Below, in pieces: positions 7,808 through 15,344 of a DNA stretch of 64,000 nt. The stretch's first letter is position 1. Every line of letters starts with the position of its first letter. Below the pieces are notes generated by a model. The model was not told the origin of the DNA. It was given only the letters and a program-made list of their open reading frames with translations, and did not search any database. The stretch covers positions 4,898,001 to 4,962,000 of the forward strand of contig NZ_JAPEOK010000001.1 in the NCBI RefSeq assembly GCF_026341515.1, in the 5' to 3' direction. The translations under genes and the position numbers were made by a program. This DNA is from Streptomyces sp. NBC_00878. Its GTDB lineage: Bacteria; Actinomycetota; Actinomycetes; Streptomycetales; Streptomycetaceae.

Positions 7808-10042
7808 TCAGACGTCCGCGGAGAAACCAGCCGTCCGTAGGTCTCCATGGTGTCCGTGCGGCAGTGCACGGGCAAGATAGGGGTTCGCCACAGATCTGTC
7901 TGGCAGTCCCAGCCCGGCCATGGCTCCGGCCAGGGTCATGGCATAGGAGTCCACCGCCCGTCGGACGTTCGGGGTATCCAGGCTGTCGCCGGTCACGAGG
8001 CGGTCGAGGTCCACGTAGGCGGAGCGGATGACTTCCATCCACCGGTACACACGCCAGTCCTCGAGCCAGCCCTTGGTGCAGTCCTCCGGCAGCAGACGGA
8101 CCCAGCGGGAGAACAGACGTCCACGGATCTCGGGGCGCGTCGGGGTGAGATGTATGTGGCGGACCAGGTCGTACAGCGGATCACCGACCATCGCCATCTC
8201 CCAGTCGATGAGGGTCAGACCACCGTTCTCACGGCGTACGAGGTTCCACGGGTTGAGGTCGCCGTGCAGGAGCACGGGCCGTCGCGGGACCAAGGTGTGG
8301 CGGTCGAGGATCTCACCCAGTCGGTGGCTGCTGGGGAGGCCCAGCTCTCGCGCCAAATTCCGGGTGGACTTGGGAAGTTCGGTCACCATGCGGACCAGTT
8401 CGCCACTCCGTCCCGAGTAGAAGTGCAGGCCTTCCAACTCGGGATCGAGCTGTTCGCAGTCGACGAGGGCCAGAGCGCGGAGCTGGTCGACGAGGTCATC
8501 GGCCTCGTACGGCAGGAGCCCGTCCGCGGGGTGGTCCGGCGGACGGATGCCGTCCGCCGGACCCTCGTAGGAGTGGATGGTGAACTCGTCCCGAAGACCG
8601 CTGGAGCCCAGGGCCAGCACCCTCGGGGCTCTCACCGCAGCCCCCGACTCCTCGATCGTCCTCAGAACGACGTGTTCGTTGAGCACTCGGCGTTCCAGCG
8701 GTTTCGCCGAGCCCACCTTTCGGCGGACCATGACCGGGAACGGCACCCCCGACACCCGGACCGCCGTGCTGAGATGCGCGGTTCCCTTGAACACCCGGTC
8801 CGAGGAGGCCGCCCCCTCCTCGAACAGCGCCTCCTGCACCGCCGATGCCCGGAACTCGGGGTGCTCCGGGACCCGCGGATCACGTTGCCAGGGGATCTGG
8901 GAAACAGATCTGTCGCGGCTGTGCCGGCCCCCGTGGGACTCGTTCCACCGGAAGAGGATGCGCTCGATCGCCGTCTTGTCCGGCACGCTCTTGAGCCGCA
9001 GGGGTTCCTCGGCAGCCTTCAGGGCTTGGTACACCGCTCCTGTCGCGGAGTCCAGGTCCCGCTGGTCGAACGAGTCGCCGAGCCCGGTGGCAGCGCGCAT
9101 GACATCCGGGTACACCGACTGGGCGCGCTCGAAGGCCACGTATTGCTTCAGATCCCGGTCGAGGCCGTTGACGGCTTTGCTGCGCCGCTCGCCCATGGCC
9201 ATGGCCCACGCCTCGATGACCTCGGGCCACTGGTAGTCGGGGTACTGCATCCGCACCAAATGGGTGGCGAGATCATGCAGCGGGTCGCCATAGGTCGCGA
9301 GCTCCCAGTCGACACAGATCAGGGGCGGATCACCCTGGAAGGAGACGATGACGTTGTCCCGGTGCAGGTCCGTGTGGAGCAGGCTGAACGGACGCCTGAT
9401 GAGCGTCGGCACCCGTTCCGCGAACCGCACCATCGCGTCGTCGGGGATCCCCAGCATCGCGAACAGCCCGCCGAAATCGGCCCAGTTGCGCTGTCTGATC
9501 TGCTCCTCGACCGCGAACGCCAGCGCCCGCAGAAAGGCTCGGCTGTCCCGGCTGGAGCGGGGCCAGGAGGCGGGCAGCGGAGGAAGATGCTGCCTGCGCA
9601 CCTGCGTCATGTCCGCGAGGAGACCCACGAGGGCGGCGATCAGTCCACCGTCCACCGGCTTACCGTTGGGGCAGATGCTGGAGAGAGGCACGCCCTCCAC
9701 ATAGCTGAGGATGATCACGTCCCGGCGCTTGACCAGACACCGCGGAACATGCGGAAGGACACCGGAGATCGTGTTGAGGATCTCCGCCTCGTCCTGCCAG
9801 GTCCTGATGACCACGGGCAGCGCCGCCCGGATCCGCTCCCGCACCGTGACCGCTTCACCGTCGTCGCAGGCCACGAGGCGCGAGTCGTCCTCCGTGGGCG
9901 GCCGCACCATGTAGTTCAGGTTGTGGTGTCCGCGGCCGAACGATCCGTGCTCTTTGGCATAGTGCACGAACTTGCCATACGCGTCGTCCGCCGCTCTTTC
10001 CAGAGCGAGTACGGCGGGTGCTGGCACGGGCGGACTGCCCAC
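7808..10042 (-). CDS. tandem aminoglycoside/choline-type phosphotransferase (two kinase domains)
   Basis: About 744 residues containing two APH-fold kinase domains. The first has LLHTDLHRDNVIV followed by ICVDWELATYGDPLHDL; the second has LLHGDLNPWNLV followed by LTLIDWEMAMVGDPLYDLV. Both keep the catalytic Asp/Asn and the DFG-like Asp, so both may be active. Substrate unknown; the family phosphorylates small alcohols, amino sugars or antibiotics. The frame opens at GTG 10072, but GTG 10042 has AGGAG 5 nt upstream and is preferred. It follows the GntR1 regulator and precedes the membrane protein, suggesting a regulator-kinase-sensor operon. A double-APH arrangement of this size is uncommon. 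Confidence 0.8.
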   Translation of the reverse strand: MGSPPVPAPAVLALERAADDAYGKFVHYAKEHGSFGRGHHNLNYMVRPPTEDDSRLVACDDGEAVTVRERIRAALPVVIRTWQDEAEILNTISGVLPHVPRCLVKRRDVIILSYVEGVPLSSICPNGKPVDGGLIAALVGLLADMTQVRRQHLPPLPASWPRSSRDSRAFLRALAFAVEEQIRQRNWADFGGLFAMLGIPDDAMVRFAERVPTLIRRPFSLLHTDLHRDNVIVSFQGDPPLICVDWELATYGDPLHDLATHLVRMQYPDYQWPEVIEAWAMAMGERRSKAVNGLDRDLKQYVAFERAQSVYPDVMRAATGLGDSFDQRDLDSATGAVYQALKAAEEPLRLKSVPDKTAIERILFRWNESHGGRHSRDRSVSQIPWQRDPRVPEHPEFRASAVQEALFEEGAASSDRVFKGTAHLSTAVRVSGVPFPVMVRRKVGSAKPLERRVLNEHVVLRTIEESGAAVRAPRVLALGSSGLRDEFTIHSYEGPADGIRPPDHPADGLLPYEADDLVDQLRALALVDCEQLDPELEGLHFYSGRSGELVRMVTELPKSTRNLARELGLPSSHRLGEILDRHTLVPRRPVLLHGDLNPWNLVRRENGGLTLIDWEMAMVGDPLYDLVRHIHLTPTRPEIRGRLFSRWVRLLPEDCTKGWLEDWRVYRWMEVIRSAYVDLDRLVTGDSLDTPNVRRAVDSYAMTLAGAMAGLGLPDRSVANPYLARALPHGHHGDLRTAGFSADV

Positions 10043-10212
10043 GGTCACTCCTGAATAGCTGTGCGTTACCACTGATCTTTATGCGCTGCAAGTGGAAAAA
10101 CGACACAGTAGTGGCAAGCACCACGGCGATGACCGAACTCCGCCGGATCGATACGAACTTGAGCGGAGACACCACCTCTTCAGCCTTACGCCGACCGAGT
10201 CCTGCGGAAGTC

Positions 10213-11172
10213 CTACGGATTCAGAGGCGGTTCTGCCGGTTCCGGCGATTCCGGCGGGCCTTCGGCCAGGAGGTTCCAGCAGGAGTCGAACCAGGACTGC
10301 ATACTCTCGATGAACATGGATCCCGGAGCGTTCGAGTCGCCTTCGTCATTGACGTGACGGGTCAGCTTCGATTCGAGGCCGAGCACATCCAGGGCGTCGA
10401 CGGTATCGCCACCCAGCAGGATGGGGCGCTCCACCACCTCGTATGGTCCGAACAGCACCTCGGCGTCCCGGCGCAGATACAGCTTGCTCGACGGGGCCAG
10501 CGGTACGTGCCTGATCTCCACTTCCACCGACGGCACCTTGTGCTGCGTCTTCAGGTCGATCAGGGCATCGTGCAACGACTCGGTGTGCCTGCGGGTGATG
10601 GCGTGGAGCCGCTCCTGAAGCTGCTCCTGCAACCGGTCCAATTCATCGGGTGCCCGCCGCACGTCCGCATCCCCGACCGTCTCCCTGGCGCGGGGATACG
10701 GAAGCTCCAGAGATTCCGAAGGCAGCAGCATGCGCAACTCGATGCGCTCGGGCGGAACCACCTCGCCGAGCCGGATGCGCTCCGCCTGCACGCGGATGTG
10801 GGTGTCCAGGGACTCGGACGTGAGGGTGAACACGTCCAACCGCACGACCGGCTGGGCGAAGGCCCGAGCGATGAAGGGCCCCAGGGCCGCACGCACCCGG
10901 GGCGTCTCCGGCTGCCGTATCCGTGAGTGGATCGGGCTGTGGTGGACGACCGTTGTCCCGCTGCCTTGGCGGGACTTGACCCATCCGTCGGCGCTCAGCT
11001 CCCGCAACACCCGCTGGACCGTGTCACGCGAGACCTCGAACTCCTCGGCGAGCTCCCGCTGCGGGGGCAGCTGGGACTTCAGCGCGTACGTGCCGTCGGC
11101 GATACGAGTACGCAGCGCGTCCAGGACACGCTCGAACTCCTTGCCGCCTCCGTCGCCGCGTTCTGTGCTCAC
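10213..11172 (-). CDS. GntR-family regulator 1 with C-terminal PLD-like sensor domain
   Basis: 319 residues from GTG 11172. Winged helix at ~10-75 (SQLPPQRELAEEFEVSRDTV, SADGWVKSRQGSGTTVVHH). The C-terminal domain has VVRLDVFTLTSESLDTH, PERIELRMLLPS and SSKLYLRRDAEVLFGPYEVV, the same layout as in the GntR proteins at 12283 and 13789 and the membrane protein at 6881. It begins a four-gene operon (kinase, membrane protein, DUF6193-like). It is divergent from the 62-residue peptide gene at 11367. TACGGT sits exactly 6 nt before the GTG, indicating a leaderless transcript. Confidence 0.85.
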   Translation of the reverse strand: MSTERGDGGGKEFERVLDALRTRIADGTYALKSQLPPQRELAEEFEVSRDTVQRVLRELSADGWVKSRQGSGTTVVHHSPIHSRIRQPETPRVRAALGPFIARAFAQPVVRLDVFTLTSESLDTHIRVQAERIRLGEVVPPERIELRMLLPSESLELPYPRARETVGDADVRRAPDELDRLQEQLQERLHAITRRHTESLHDALIDLKTQHKVPSVEVEIRHVPLAPSSKLYLRRDAEVLFGPYEVVERPILLGGDTVDALDVLGLESKLTRHVNDEGDSNAPGSMFIESMQSWFDSCWNLLAEGPPESPEPAEPPLNP

Positions 11173-11178
11173 ACCGCG

Positions 11179-11184
11179 ACCGTA
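11179..11184 (-). promoter_or_regulatory. -10 element of the leaderless GntR1 transcript
   Basis: TACGGT on the minus strand is followed by 6 nt and then the GTG start at 11172. The two sister GntR genes have the same spacing. Confidence 0.6.
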
Positions 11185-11366
11185 CCTCGCCCACCCCACG
11201 AGCAAACCGCTTCCAGTCACATTGGCGGCCCGGCACTACACCCAACCAATCCAAAATTGACTGACAGTTAAGGGATCAAGCAGTCAGGGAACATTCAACT
11301 CAACACAGAATCAGCCCAACTGGACCGCAAGTTGATCGATCCGCTGAACTGGACGGGGTGGGGAAC

Positions 11367-11555
11367 ATGGTCTTCTTCCAACTAGTGGGCGTCGGCATCG
11401 AATTCGCGATAGCCCAGCTGGTCCAATCGACGCTCGGGTACGCGGGCCTGGTCCTGCTGACCCTCGCACTGGTGGGGGCCCGAGGGGGCCACCCCCGATT
11501 GGCCTGCTGGTCGGCAGGCCTCTTCTTTCTGCTGACCCTTCAACTTCAGGCCTGA
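11367..11555 (+). CDS. small hydrophobic membrane peptide 1 (62 aa), divergent from GntR1
   Basis: 62 residues beginning MVFFQLVGVGIEFAIAQLVQ, with two predicted membrane segments separated by a short basic loop (VGARGGHPR). Length and layout match the peptides at 13431 (62 aa) and 14902 (61 aa), though sequence similarity is weaker than between those two. GGGGTGGGG lies just upstream of ATG 11367; GTG 11358 is an alternative start. The last 10 nt overlap the convergent HAD gene. No known family recognised; small size and pairing with a repressor-type gene recall toxin-like or stress peptides, but that is only inference. Confidence 0.65.
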   Translation: MVFFQLVGVGIEFAIAQLVQSTLGYAGLVLLTLALVGARGGHPRLACWSAGLFFLLTLQLQA

Positions 11556-12283
11556 CTCCGCAGCACCCGCAGCACCGGTTCCAGCGAGCCCACCACGGCC
11601 TCGGCCCCCGCGTCGCGCAGTTCCTTCTCCTTGTCGCCGTTACGCGCGTAGCCAAGGAAGGGAACACCGGCGCGCTGAGCGGCTTCGTAGTCCGAAGGGG
11701 CGTCGCCGATCATCAGCGCGGACTGCGGGGCGGCGCCGAGGGCGTTCAGGGCCCGGTTGAGGCAGTGCGGGTCCGGCTTGAGCTGGTGCAGGTCCTGGGT
11801 GCGCCCGTAGATGTTGGGGGTGAAGCAGTCGGCGAGACCACGGTTCTCCAGGTAACTGACCGCGGTCCGCGGCGAGTTGTTGGTCGCCACGGCCAGCCGG
11901 GCGCCGACCGCGCTCCAGGTCCGTATCAGCGGATCCGCGAACTCGGTGGGCCAGGCGGAGGGCACCGCCTTCAGTTCCTGCTGGGTGAGCCGTTCCTCCA
12001 GCTCGACCACCAGATCGCTGTGCGGATGACGCCGGTTGACCGCGTACAGGACCGCCATCGGGTCGGGGTGGACACGCTCGTCCTCGGTCAGCAGTCCGCG
12101 CAGCCCCTGCCGCGCCAGCCACTCCACCAGATCCTTCGCCACGTCCTCCGCCGAGTGCCCCGCGAAGAGCCGACAGATCGGCCCGTCGAAGTCGAAGAGC
12201 ACGAAGCGGGCGCGCTTGATCACTTCCTGGAGGTTCTCTGTCTCTGCTGCCACCGGACCAGTCTGCTTCGTATCAGGAGTCAC
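11546..12283 (-). CDS. HAD-superfamily hydrolase, coupled to GntR2
   Basis: 245 residues from GTG 12283. Motif I FVLFDFDGPIC, motif II VATNNS, conserved Lys in QLKPDPH, and motif III MIGDAPSDYEAA, giving a phosphoglycolate-phosphatase-like HAD phosphatase with an alpha-helical cap. Its GTG shares one base with the TAG stop of GntR2, so the two are translationally coupled. The substrate may be the metabolite sensed by GntR2 (inference). An alternative in-frame GTG lies about 11 codons further in. It is convergent with, and overlaps by 10 nt, the small peptide gene at 11367. Confidence 0.85.
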   Translation of the reverse strand: MTPDTKQTGPVAAETENLQEVIKRARFVLFDFDGPICRLFAGHSAEDVAKDLVEWLARQGLRGLLTEDERVHPDPMAVLYAVNRRHPHSDLVVELEERLTQQELKAVPSAWPTEFADPLIRTWSAVGARLAVATNNSPRTAVSYLENRGLADCFTPNIYGRTQDLHQLKPDPHCLNRALNALGAAPQSALMIGDAPSDYEAAQRAGVPFLGYARNGDKEKELRDAGAEAVVGSLEPVLRVLRSQA

Positions 12284-13161
12284 TAGGAGAGTGTCAGGTC
12301 CGTCGTAATGGTTTCCCAGAGGGCGTCGAACCACTTTTGGGACTGCTCGACGAAGGCGGCGTCGCGTTGGCCGACCCTTTGCTCGAAGGAGAACAAGAGG
12401 GAGGCGGAGCCCAGGGCGTCGTACATGTCGAGCGTGCCGCTGTCCCCGGCCTCCTCCCGCCGCGTGATCATGTAGTACGCGATGAGGGCCTGGACACCGT
12501 TGAGCAGGTACAGCTTCACCGGCGGGGTGAACGGGAGCGCCCGGAACCGCACGTTGACGTCGATGCCGTGCGAGGAGCGCAGGGCCTTGAGGTTGTGGCG
12601 CAGGACGTGGCCCTGGGCGTTGCGCATCTCCAGCCAGCGCTGGTGGACCGGATCCCGGTCTCCGTCTCCCTGCGCTTCGACGGAGACGGGGAAGGCGAGG
12701 TTGATGTCCCGGGAGGGCAGCAGGATGCGGACGTCGATCGACTCCGGGCGGAGCCTGCCCTCGTGGATCAGGCGAACCGGTTCGCCGAGGGCCAGCATCA
12801 GGGTCTCGGCGGTGAGGCACGCGGCGTCCACCCGTACGTGCGGCGCGGCGAACGCCTCGGCCAACTGCGGCGCCAACCCCACCATCGTCGGCTGAGGCTC
12901 GCCCTGCGGAGGAGTCACGTCCGCGATGCGCGGCGGGCTCCCCTTGCTGACGTTGCTCAGCCGGCCTTCGTCCTGAAGTGCCCGCAGGGCCTGGCGGATC
13001 GTGCCGCGCTCCACGCCGAACTCCTCGGCCAGCTCGGCCTGGGTGGGCAGGCGGTCGCCGGCGCGCAGGTCACCCGCGCGGATGCGGTCCCGCAGGATGT
13101 CGGCGATCTCCTGCGGCGAGAGCCTTCTGGTGCCGTCCACTGCCACGTTCTCCTGGGTCAC
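12283..13161 (-). CDS. GntR-family regulator 2 with C-terminal PLD-like sensor domain
   Basis: About 292 residues from GTG 13161. Winged helix ~12-75 (AGDRLPTQAELAEEFGVERG, then LQDEGRLSNVSKGSPPRI). Sensor domain with HVRVDAACLTAETLMLALGE, ESIDVRILLPSRDINLAFP, and PPVKLYLLNGVQALIAYYMI, ending WFDALWETITTDL. It is closely similar to GntR3 along its full length. TAGCGT lies 6 nt before GTG 13161, implying a leaderless message; a downstream GTG preceded by CAGGAG is an alternative. Divergent from the 62-residue peptide gene at 13431, with an AGTTGG/CCAACT palindrome 88 nt from the start. Confidence 0.85.
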   Translation of the reverse strand: MTQENVAVDGTRRLSPQEIADILRDRIRAGDLRAGDRLPTQAELAEEFGVERGTIRQALRALQDEGRLSNVSKGSPPRIADVTPPQGEPQPTMVGLAPQLAEAFAAPHVRVDAACLTAETLMLALGEPVRLIHEGRLRPESIDVRILLPSRDINLAFPVSVEAQGDGDRDPVHQRWLEMRNAQGHVLRHNLKALRSSHGIDVNVRFRALPFTPPVKLYLLNGVQALIAYYMITRREEAGDSGTLDMYDALGSASLLFSFEQRVGQRDAAFVEQSQKWFDALWETITTDLTLS

Positions 13162-13167
13162 GACCAA

Positions 13168-13173
13168 ACGCTA
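13168..13173 (-). promoter_or_regulatory. -10 element of the leaderless GntR2 transcript
   Basis: TAGCGT on the minus strand, 6 nt before the GTG start. The flanking GTTGTAG-GTTTGGT is conserved at the GntR3 gene. Confidence 0.6.
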
Positions 13174-13248
13174 CAACTTCACCCCATCTTAGGGGAGTTG
13201 TTTGAAAGTTGTTTTGAAGTAGAGACCAACTGGGGATAACTTAACCAT

Positions 13249-13263
13249 AGTTGGCAACCAACT
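13249..13263. promoter_or_regulatory. palindromic operator candidate, GntR2/peptide 2
   Basis: AGTTGG-CAA-CCAACT, perfect 6-bp arms. It starts 88 nt upstream of the GntR2 GTG; an equivalent site lies at exactly the same distance from GntR3. Candidate GntR-binding site controlling the divergent peptide gene. Confidence 0.6.
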
Positions 13264-13430
13264 CAAGAAAGATGGCGGAATCCATGCCTCCTCTCACAAG
13301 TACTTGGCAGCTGATAAGTGTCCGCACCTCCCCAGCATCGTCCCGCACCTCAGCACCACAGGCCCCACCGCCCCACCCCGCTCCACCCTCGCCCCGAAAG
13401 ACCTCGAAGGACCCCGAAGGAGGATCCACC

Positions 13431-13619
13431 ATGCCAGCCATAGCCTTCCTCTCCGCCGTCTTCGTCGTCGGCTTCGAGCAGTTCGTCGGATGGCAGTACG
13501 GCCCCGGCGGCGTCGTCGGGCTGCTGCTGCTCACGGTCGGCATCAAGGCGAAGAGCCCGACGTGCAGCTCGATAGGCGCCGTCGTCCTCGCCCTGATGTT
13601 CTCCGGCCCGGCCCTGTGA
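13431..13619 (+). CDS. small hydrophobic membrane peptide 2 (62 aa), divergent from GntR2
   Basis: 62 residues: MPAIAFLSAVFVVGFEQFVG at the start, two membrane segments, and the central VGIKAKS loop shared with peptide 3 (VGFEQ...VGIKAK in both). GAAGGAGG lies 8 nt before the ATG. Paralogous to the peptides at 14902 and, more distantly, 11367. The gene is convergent with GntR3, from which it is separated by palindromic repeats. No family recognised. Whether it is secreted, a membrane sensor partner or a toxin-like peptide cannot be told from sequence. Confidence 0.75.
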   Translation: MPAIAFLSAVFVVGFEQFVGWQYGPGGVVGLLLLTVGIKAKSPTCSSIGAVVLALMFSGPAL

Positions 13620-13717
13620 CCCGCACAACCCGTACGGCCCGTATATCGCGTACGGCCCGTACAGCCCGTCTGGCCCGTATGACCTGCGAGGACGATCCAC
13701 CCGAAGATCCGGTACGG

Positions 13718-13783
13718 ATACCGGTTTCCGTACCGGTACGGATACGTGGGATACCGGTTTCCGTACCGGTACGGATACGTGGG
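13718..13783. repeat. exact 33-bp tandem duplication containing 16-bp palindromes
   Basis: Units 13718-13750 and 13751-13783 are identical. Each contains TCCGTACCGGTACGGA, a perfect 16-bp palindrome. The array lies between the convergent 3' ends of peptide 2 and GntR3 and can fold into two strong hairpins, so a bidirectional terminator role is plausible. The preceding bases (13621-13680) hold degenerate CCCGTACGGCCCGTA repeats. Confidence 0.9.
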
Positions 13784-13788
13784 AGACC

Positions 13789-14691
13789 TCAGCCCGTGAG
13801 CACCAGCTCGGAGCTGATGGTCTCCCACAGTGCGTTGAACCACAGATGGGACTGCTCCACGAACGTCGTGTCCCGCATGCCGTCCCCCTGCTCGAAGGGG
13901 AACAGCATGGACTGGGTCCCCTCCGCGTCGTACATCTCCAGGTACTCGTGGTCGATCTCCTCGCCGCGCCGCGACAGCGTGTAGTACGCGAAGAGCGCCT
14001 CCGACCCGTTGAGCAGATACAGCTTCACGGGTGGAGTGAACGGCAGGGCCCGGAACGTGATGTGTACGTCGATGCCGTGCGTGGCCCGTAACGCCAGCAG
14101 GTTGTGCTTGAGGACCTGGCCCTGGGCGTTGCGGTGGGCCAGCCAGCGGCGCTGCAGCCGGTCGTCGACCGTGTCGTCCACGGGTGCCGGGAAGGCGAGG
14201 TCGATATCGCTGGACGGCAGGAGCACCCGGACGTCGACCCTGGCCGGTTTTAGTCGCCCCTCGTGGATGAGACGCAACGGCTCACCCATCGCGAGAGTGA
14301 GGGAGACCGCCGTCAGGCACAGGGCGTCGATCTCCACATGAGGGGCCGAGAAGGCGTCCGTGATCCGTGACGCGAGCGCCACCATGGTGGGCTGCGGCGG
14401 AGCTCCGGGCCCGGTCAGAGCCGGTCCCACGTCCTGGGCGACCGTCGCCGGGCTCCCTTTGGACACGTTGGACAGCAGGTGTTCCGACTGCAGGATGCGC
14501 AGGGCCTGCCGCACCGCCCCGCGCTCGACGCCGAACTCGTCGGCCAACTGGGCCTGTGTGGGCATGCGCTGGCCAGGCCGCAGCTCACCGGACCTGATCC
14601 GGGTGCGCAGCTCCTCGGCCACCTCGCGGTGTGACCTCTGTGGCCGTTGTGACCTCTTCCGCCCATTGACGGCGACGTGTTCCGGGTCCAC
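13789..14691 (-). CDS. GntR-family regulator 3 with C-terminal PLD-like sensor domain
   Basis: About 300 residues from GTG 14691. Winged helix ~15-80 (PGQRMPTQAQLADEFGVERG, LQSEHLLSNVSKGSP). Sensor domain HVEIDALCLTAVSLTLAMGE, ARVDVRVLLPSSDIDLAFP and PPVKLYLLNGSEALFAYYTL, ending WFNALWETISSELVLTG. It is a close paralogue of GntR2. TAGGGT lies 6 nt before the GTG (leaderless). A short Arg/Gln/Ser-rich expansion (RSQRPQRSHRE) precedes the DNA-binding domain and is absent from GntR2. Divergent from the 61-residue peptide at 14902 with a conserved palindrome between them. Confidence 0.85.
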   Translation of the reverse strand: MDPEHVAVNGRKRSQRPQRSHREVAEELRTRIRSGELRPGQRMPTQAQLADEFGVERGAVRQALRILQSEHLLSNVSKGSPATVAQDVGPALTGPGAPPQPTMVALASRITDAFSAPHVEIDALCLTAVSLTLAMGEPLRLIHEGRLKPARVDVRVLLPSSDIDLAFPAPVDDTVDDRLQRRWLAHRNAQGQVLKHNLLALRATHGIDVHITFRALPFTPPVKLYLLNGSEALFAYYTLSRRGEEIDHEYLEMYDAEGTQSMLFPFEQGDGMRDTTFVEQSHLWFNALWETISSELVLTG

Positions 14692-14697
14692 AACCAA

Positions 14698-14703
14698 ACC
14701 CTA
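14698..14703 (-). promoter_or_regulatory. -10 element of the leaderless GntR3 transcript
   Basis: TAGGGT on the minus strand, 6 nt before GTG 14691, in the same context as at GntR2. Confidence 0.6.
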
Positions 14704-14777
14704 CAACTTCGCGCCATCTTTGGGCAGTTATTGAGAAGGTGGTTATGAGACGCATCCAAACGGAGATAAGTTCAGTG

Positions 14778-14794
14778 AAGTTGGTTACCAACTT
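14778..14794. promoter_or_regulatory. palindromic operator candidate, GntR3/peptide 3
   Basis: AAGTTGG-TTA-CCAACTT, perfect 7-bp arms. The core AGTTGG-N3-CCAACT begins 88 nt from the GntR3 start, as at GntR2. The flanking GATAAGTT is also shared. Confidence 0.6.
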
Positions 14795-14901
14795 GAGCAA
14801 CATGGTCAAGCTTCCCAGGGGTTGGCCGCCAGAGTCGAAGCCCTCGACCAGGCGAACGGTCCCAGCGGGGGTCCGCCTCCCCGTCCCGAAGGAGGGACCG
14901 C

Positions 14902-15087
14902 ATGCCGCTCATCGCCATCATCGTCGCTGCCCTCGCCGTCGGTTTCGAGCAGCTTCTCCAGCTGAAGTTCGGCGCGTTGGGCGTCATCGCCTTCGTCGCC
15001 CTCGCCGTCGGCATCAAAGCCAAGAATTCCATGATCGGCGGCATCGGGGCCGTGATCCTCGTGATGCTGCTCGCCCAGTCCGGCTGA
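14902..15087 (+). CDS. small hydrophobic membrane peptide 3 (61 aa), divergent from GntR3
   Basis: 61 residues starting MPLIAIIVAALAVGFEQLLQ, two membrane segments around the loop VGIKAKNS. GAAGGAGG lies 8 nt before the ATG. It is clearly paralogous to peptide 2 (VGFEQ and VGIKAK conserved). Its 3' end, including the stop codon, is part of a direct repeat, followed by a terminator hairpin. Function unknown; see the finding on the three regulator/peptide cassettes. Confidence 0.75.
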   Translation: MPLIAIIVAALAVGFEQLLQLKFGALGVIAFVALAVGIKAKNSMIGGIGAVILVMLLAQSG

Positions 15088-15121
15088 CCGGACGCCACCG
15101 TCCGCCAGTCCGGCTGACCGG
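15075..15121. repeat. 17-bp direct repeat spanning a stop codon
   Basis: CCAGTCCGGCTGACCGG occurs at 15075-15091 and 15105-15121. The first copy contains the TGA stop of peptide 3. Confidence 0.9.
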
Positions 15122-15142
15122 GCTCCCTTCCGGAGGGGAGCC
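15121..15142 (+). terminator. terminator hairpin of peptide 3
   Basis: GGCTCCC (15121-15127) pairs with GGGAGCC (15136-15142), 34 nt after the stop codon. Confidence 0.55.
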
Positions 15143-15193
15143 GGGAGCCTGGTCAGTCAGCACGACCGCGGATCGCTCCAAGACCCGCGGCAA

Positions 15194-15245
15194 ACAACTG
15201 AATCGCAGGAAAACACAACTGAACAGCTACGGATCACAACTGAAT
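15194..15245. repeat. three 10-bp direct repeats at an exact 21-bp period
   Basis: ACAACTGAAT (15194-15203), ACAACTGAAC (15215-15224) and ACAACTGAAT (15236-15245), each separated by 11 nt, so on the same face of the helix. They lie between the convergent peptide 3 and acetyltransferase genes. A GAAGAAGTCG repeat follows at about 15313-15337. No gene was seen in this 257-base gap. Confidence 0.85.
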
Positions 15246-15344
15246 ACCCATCAACGGAGGAGAACCCGCCGACACAGAACGGAGCACCAGGACCAGGGAC
15301 CGGGAGAATCAGAAGAAGTCGGAAGAAGTCGGAAGAAGATCGAA

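Noticed and set aside
7847..10054. 735-codon plus-strand frame opposite the tandem kinase
   Set aside because: Shadow frame rich in His/Arg/Gly; kinase motifs lie on the minus strand.
11317..11334. GntR operator upstream of peptide 1
   Set aside because: CAACT...AGTTG has opposite arm order and different spacing from the conserved palindrome at cassettes 2 and 3.
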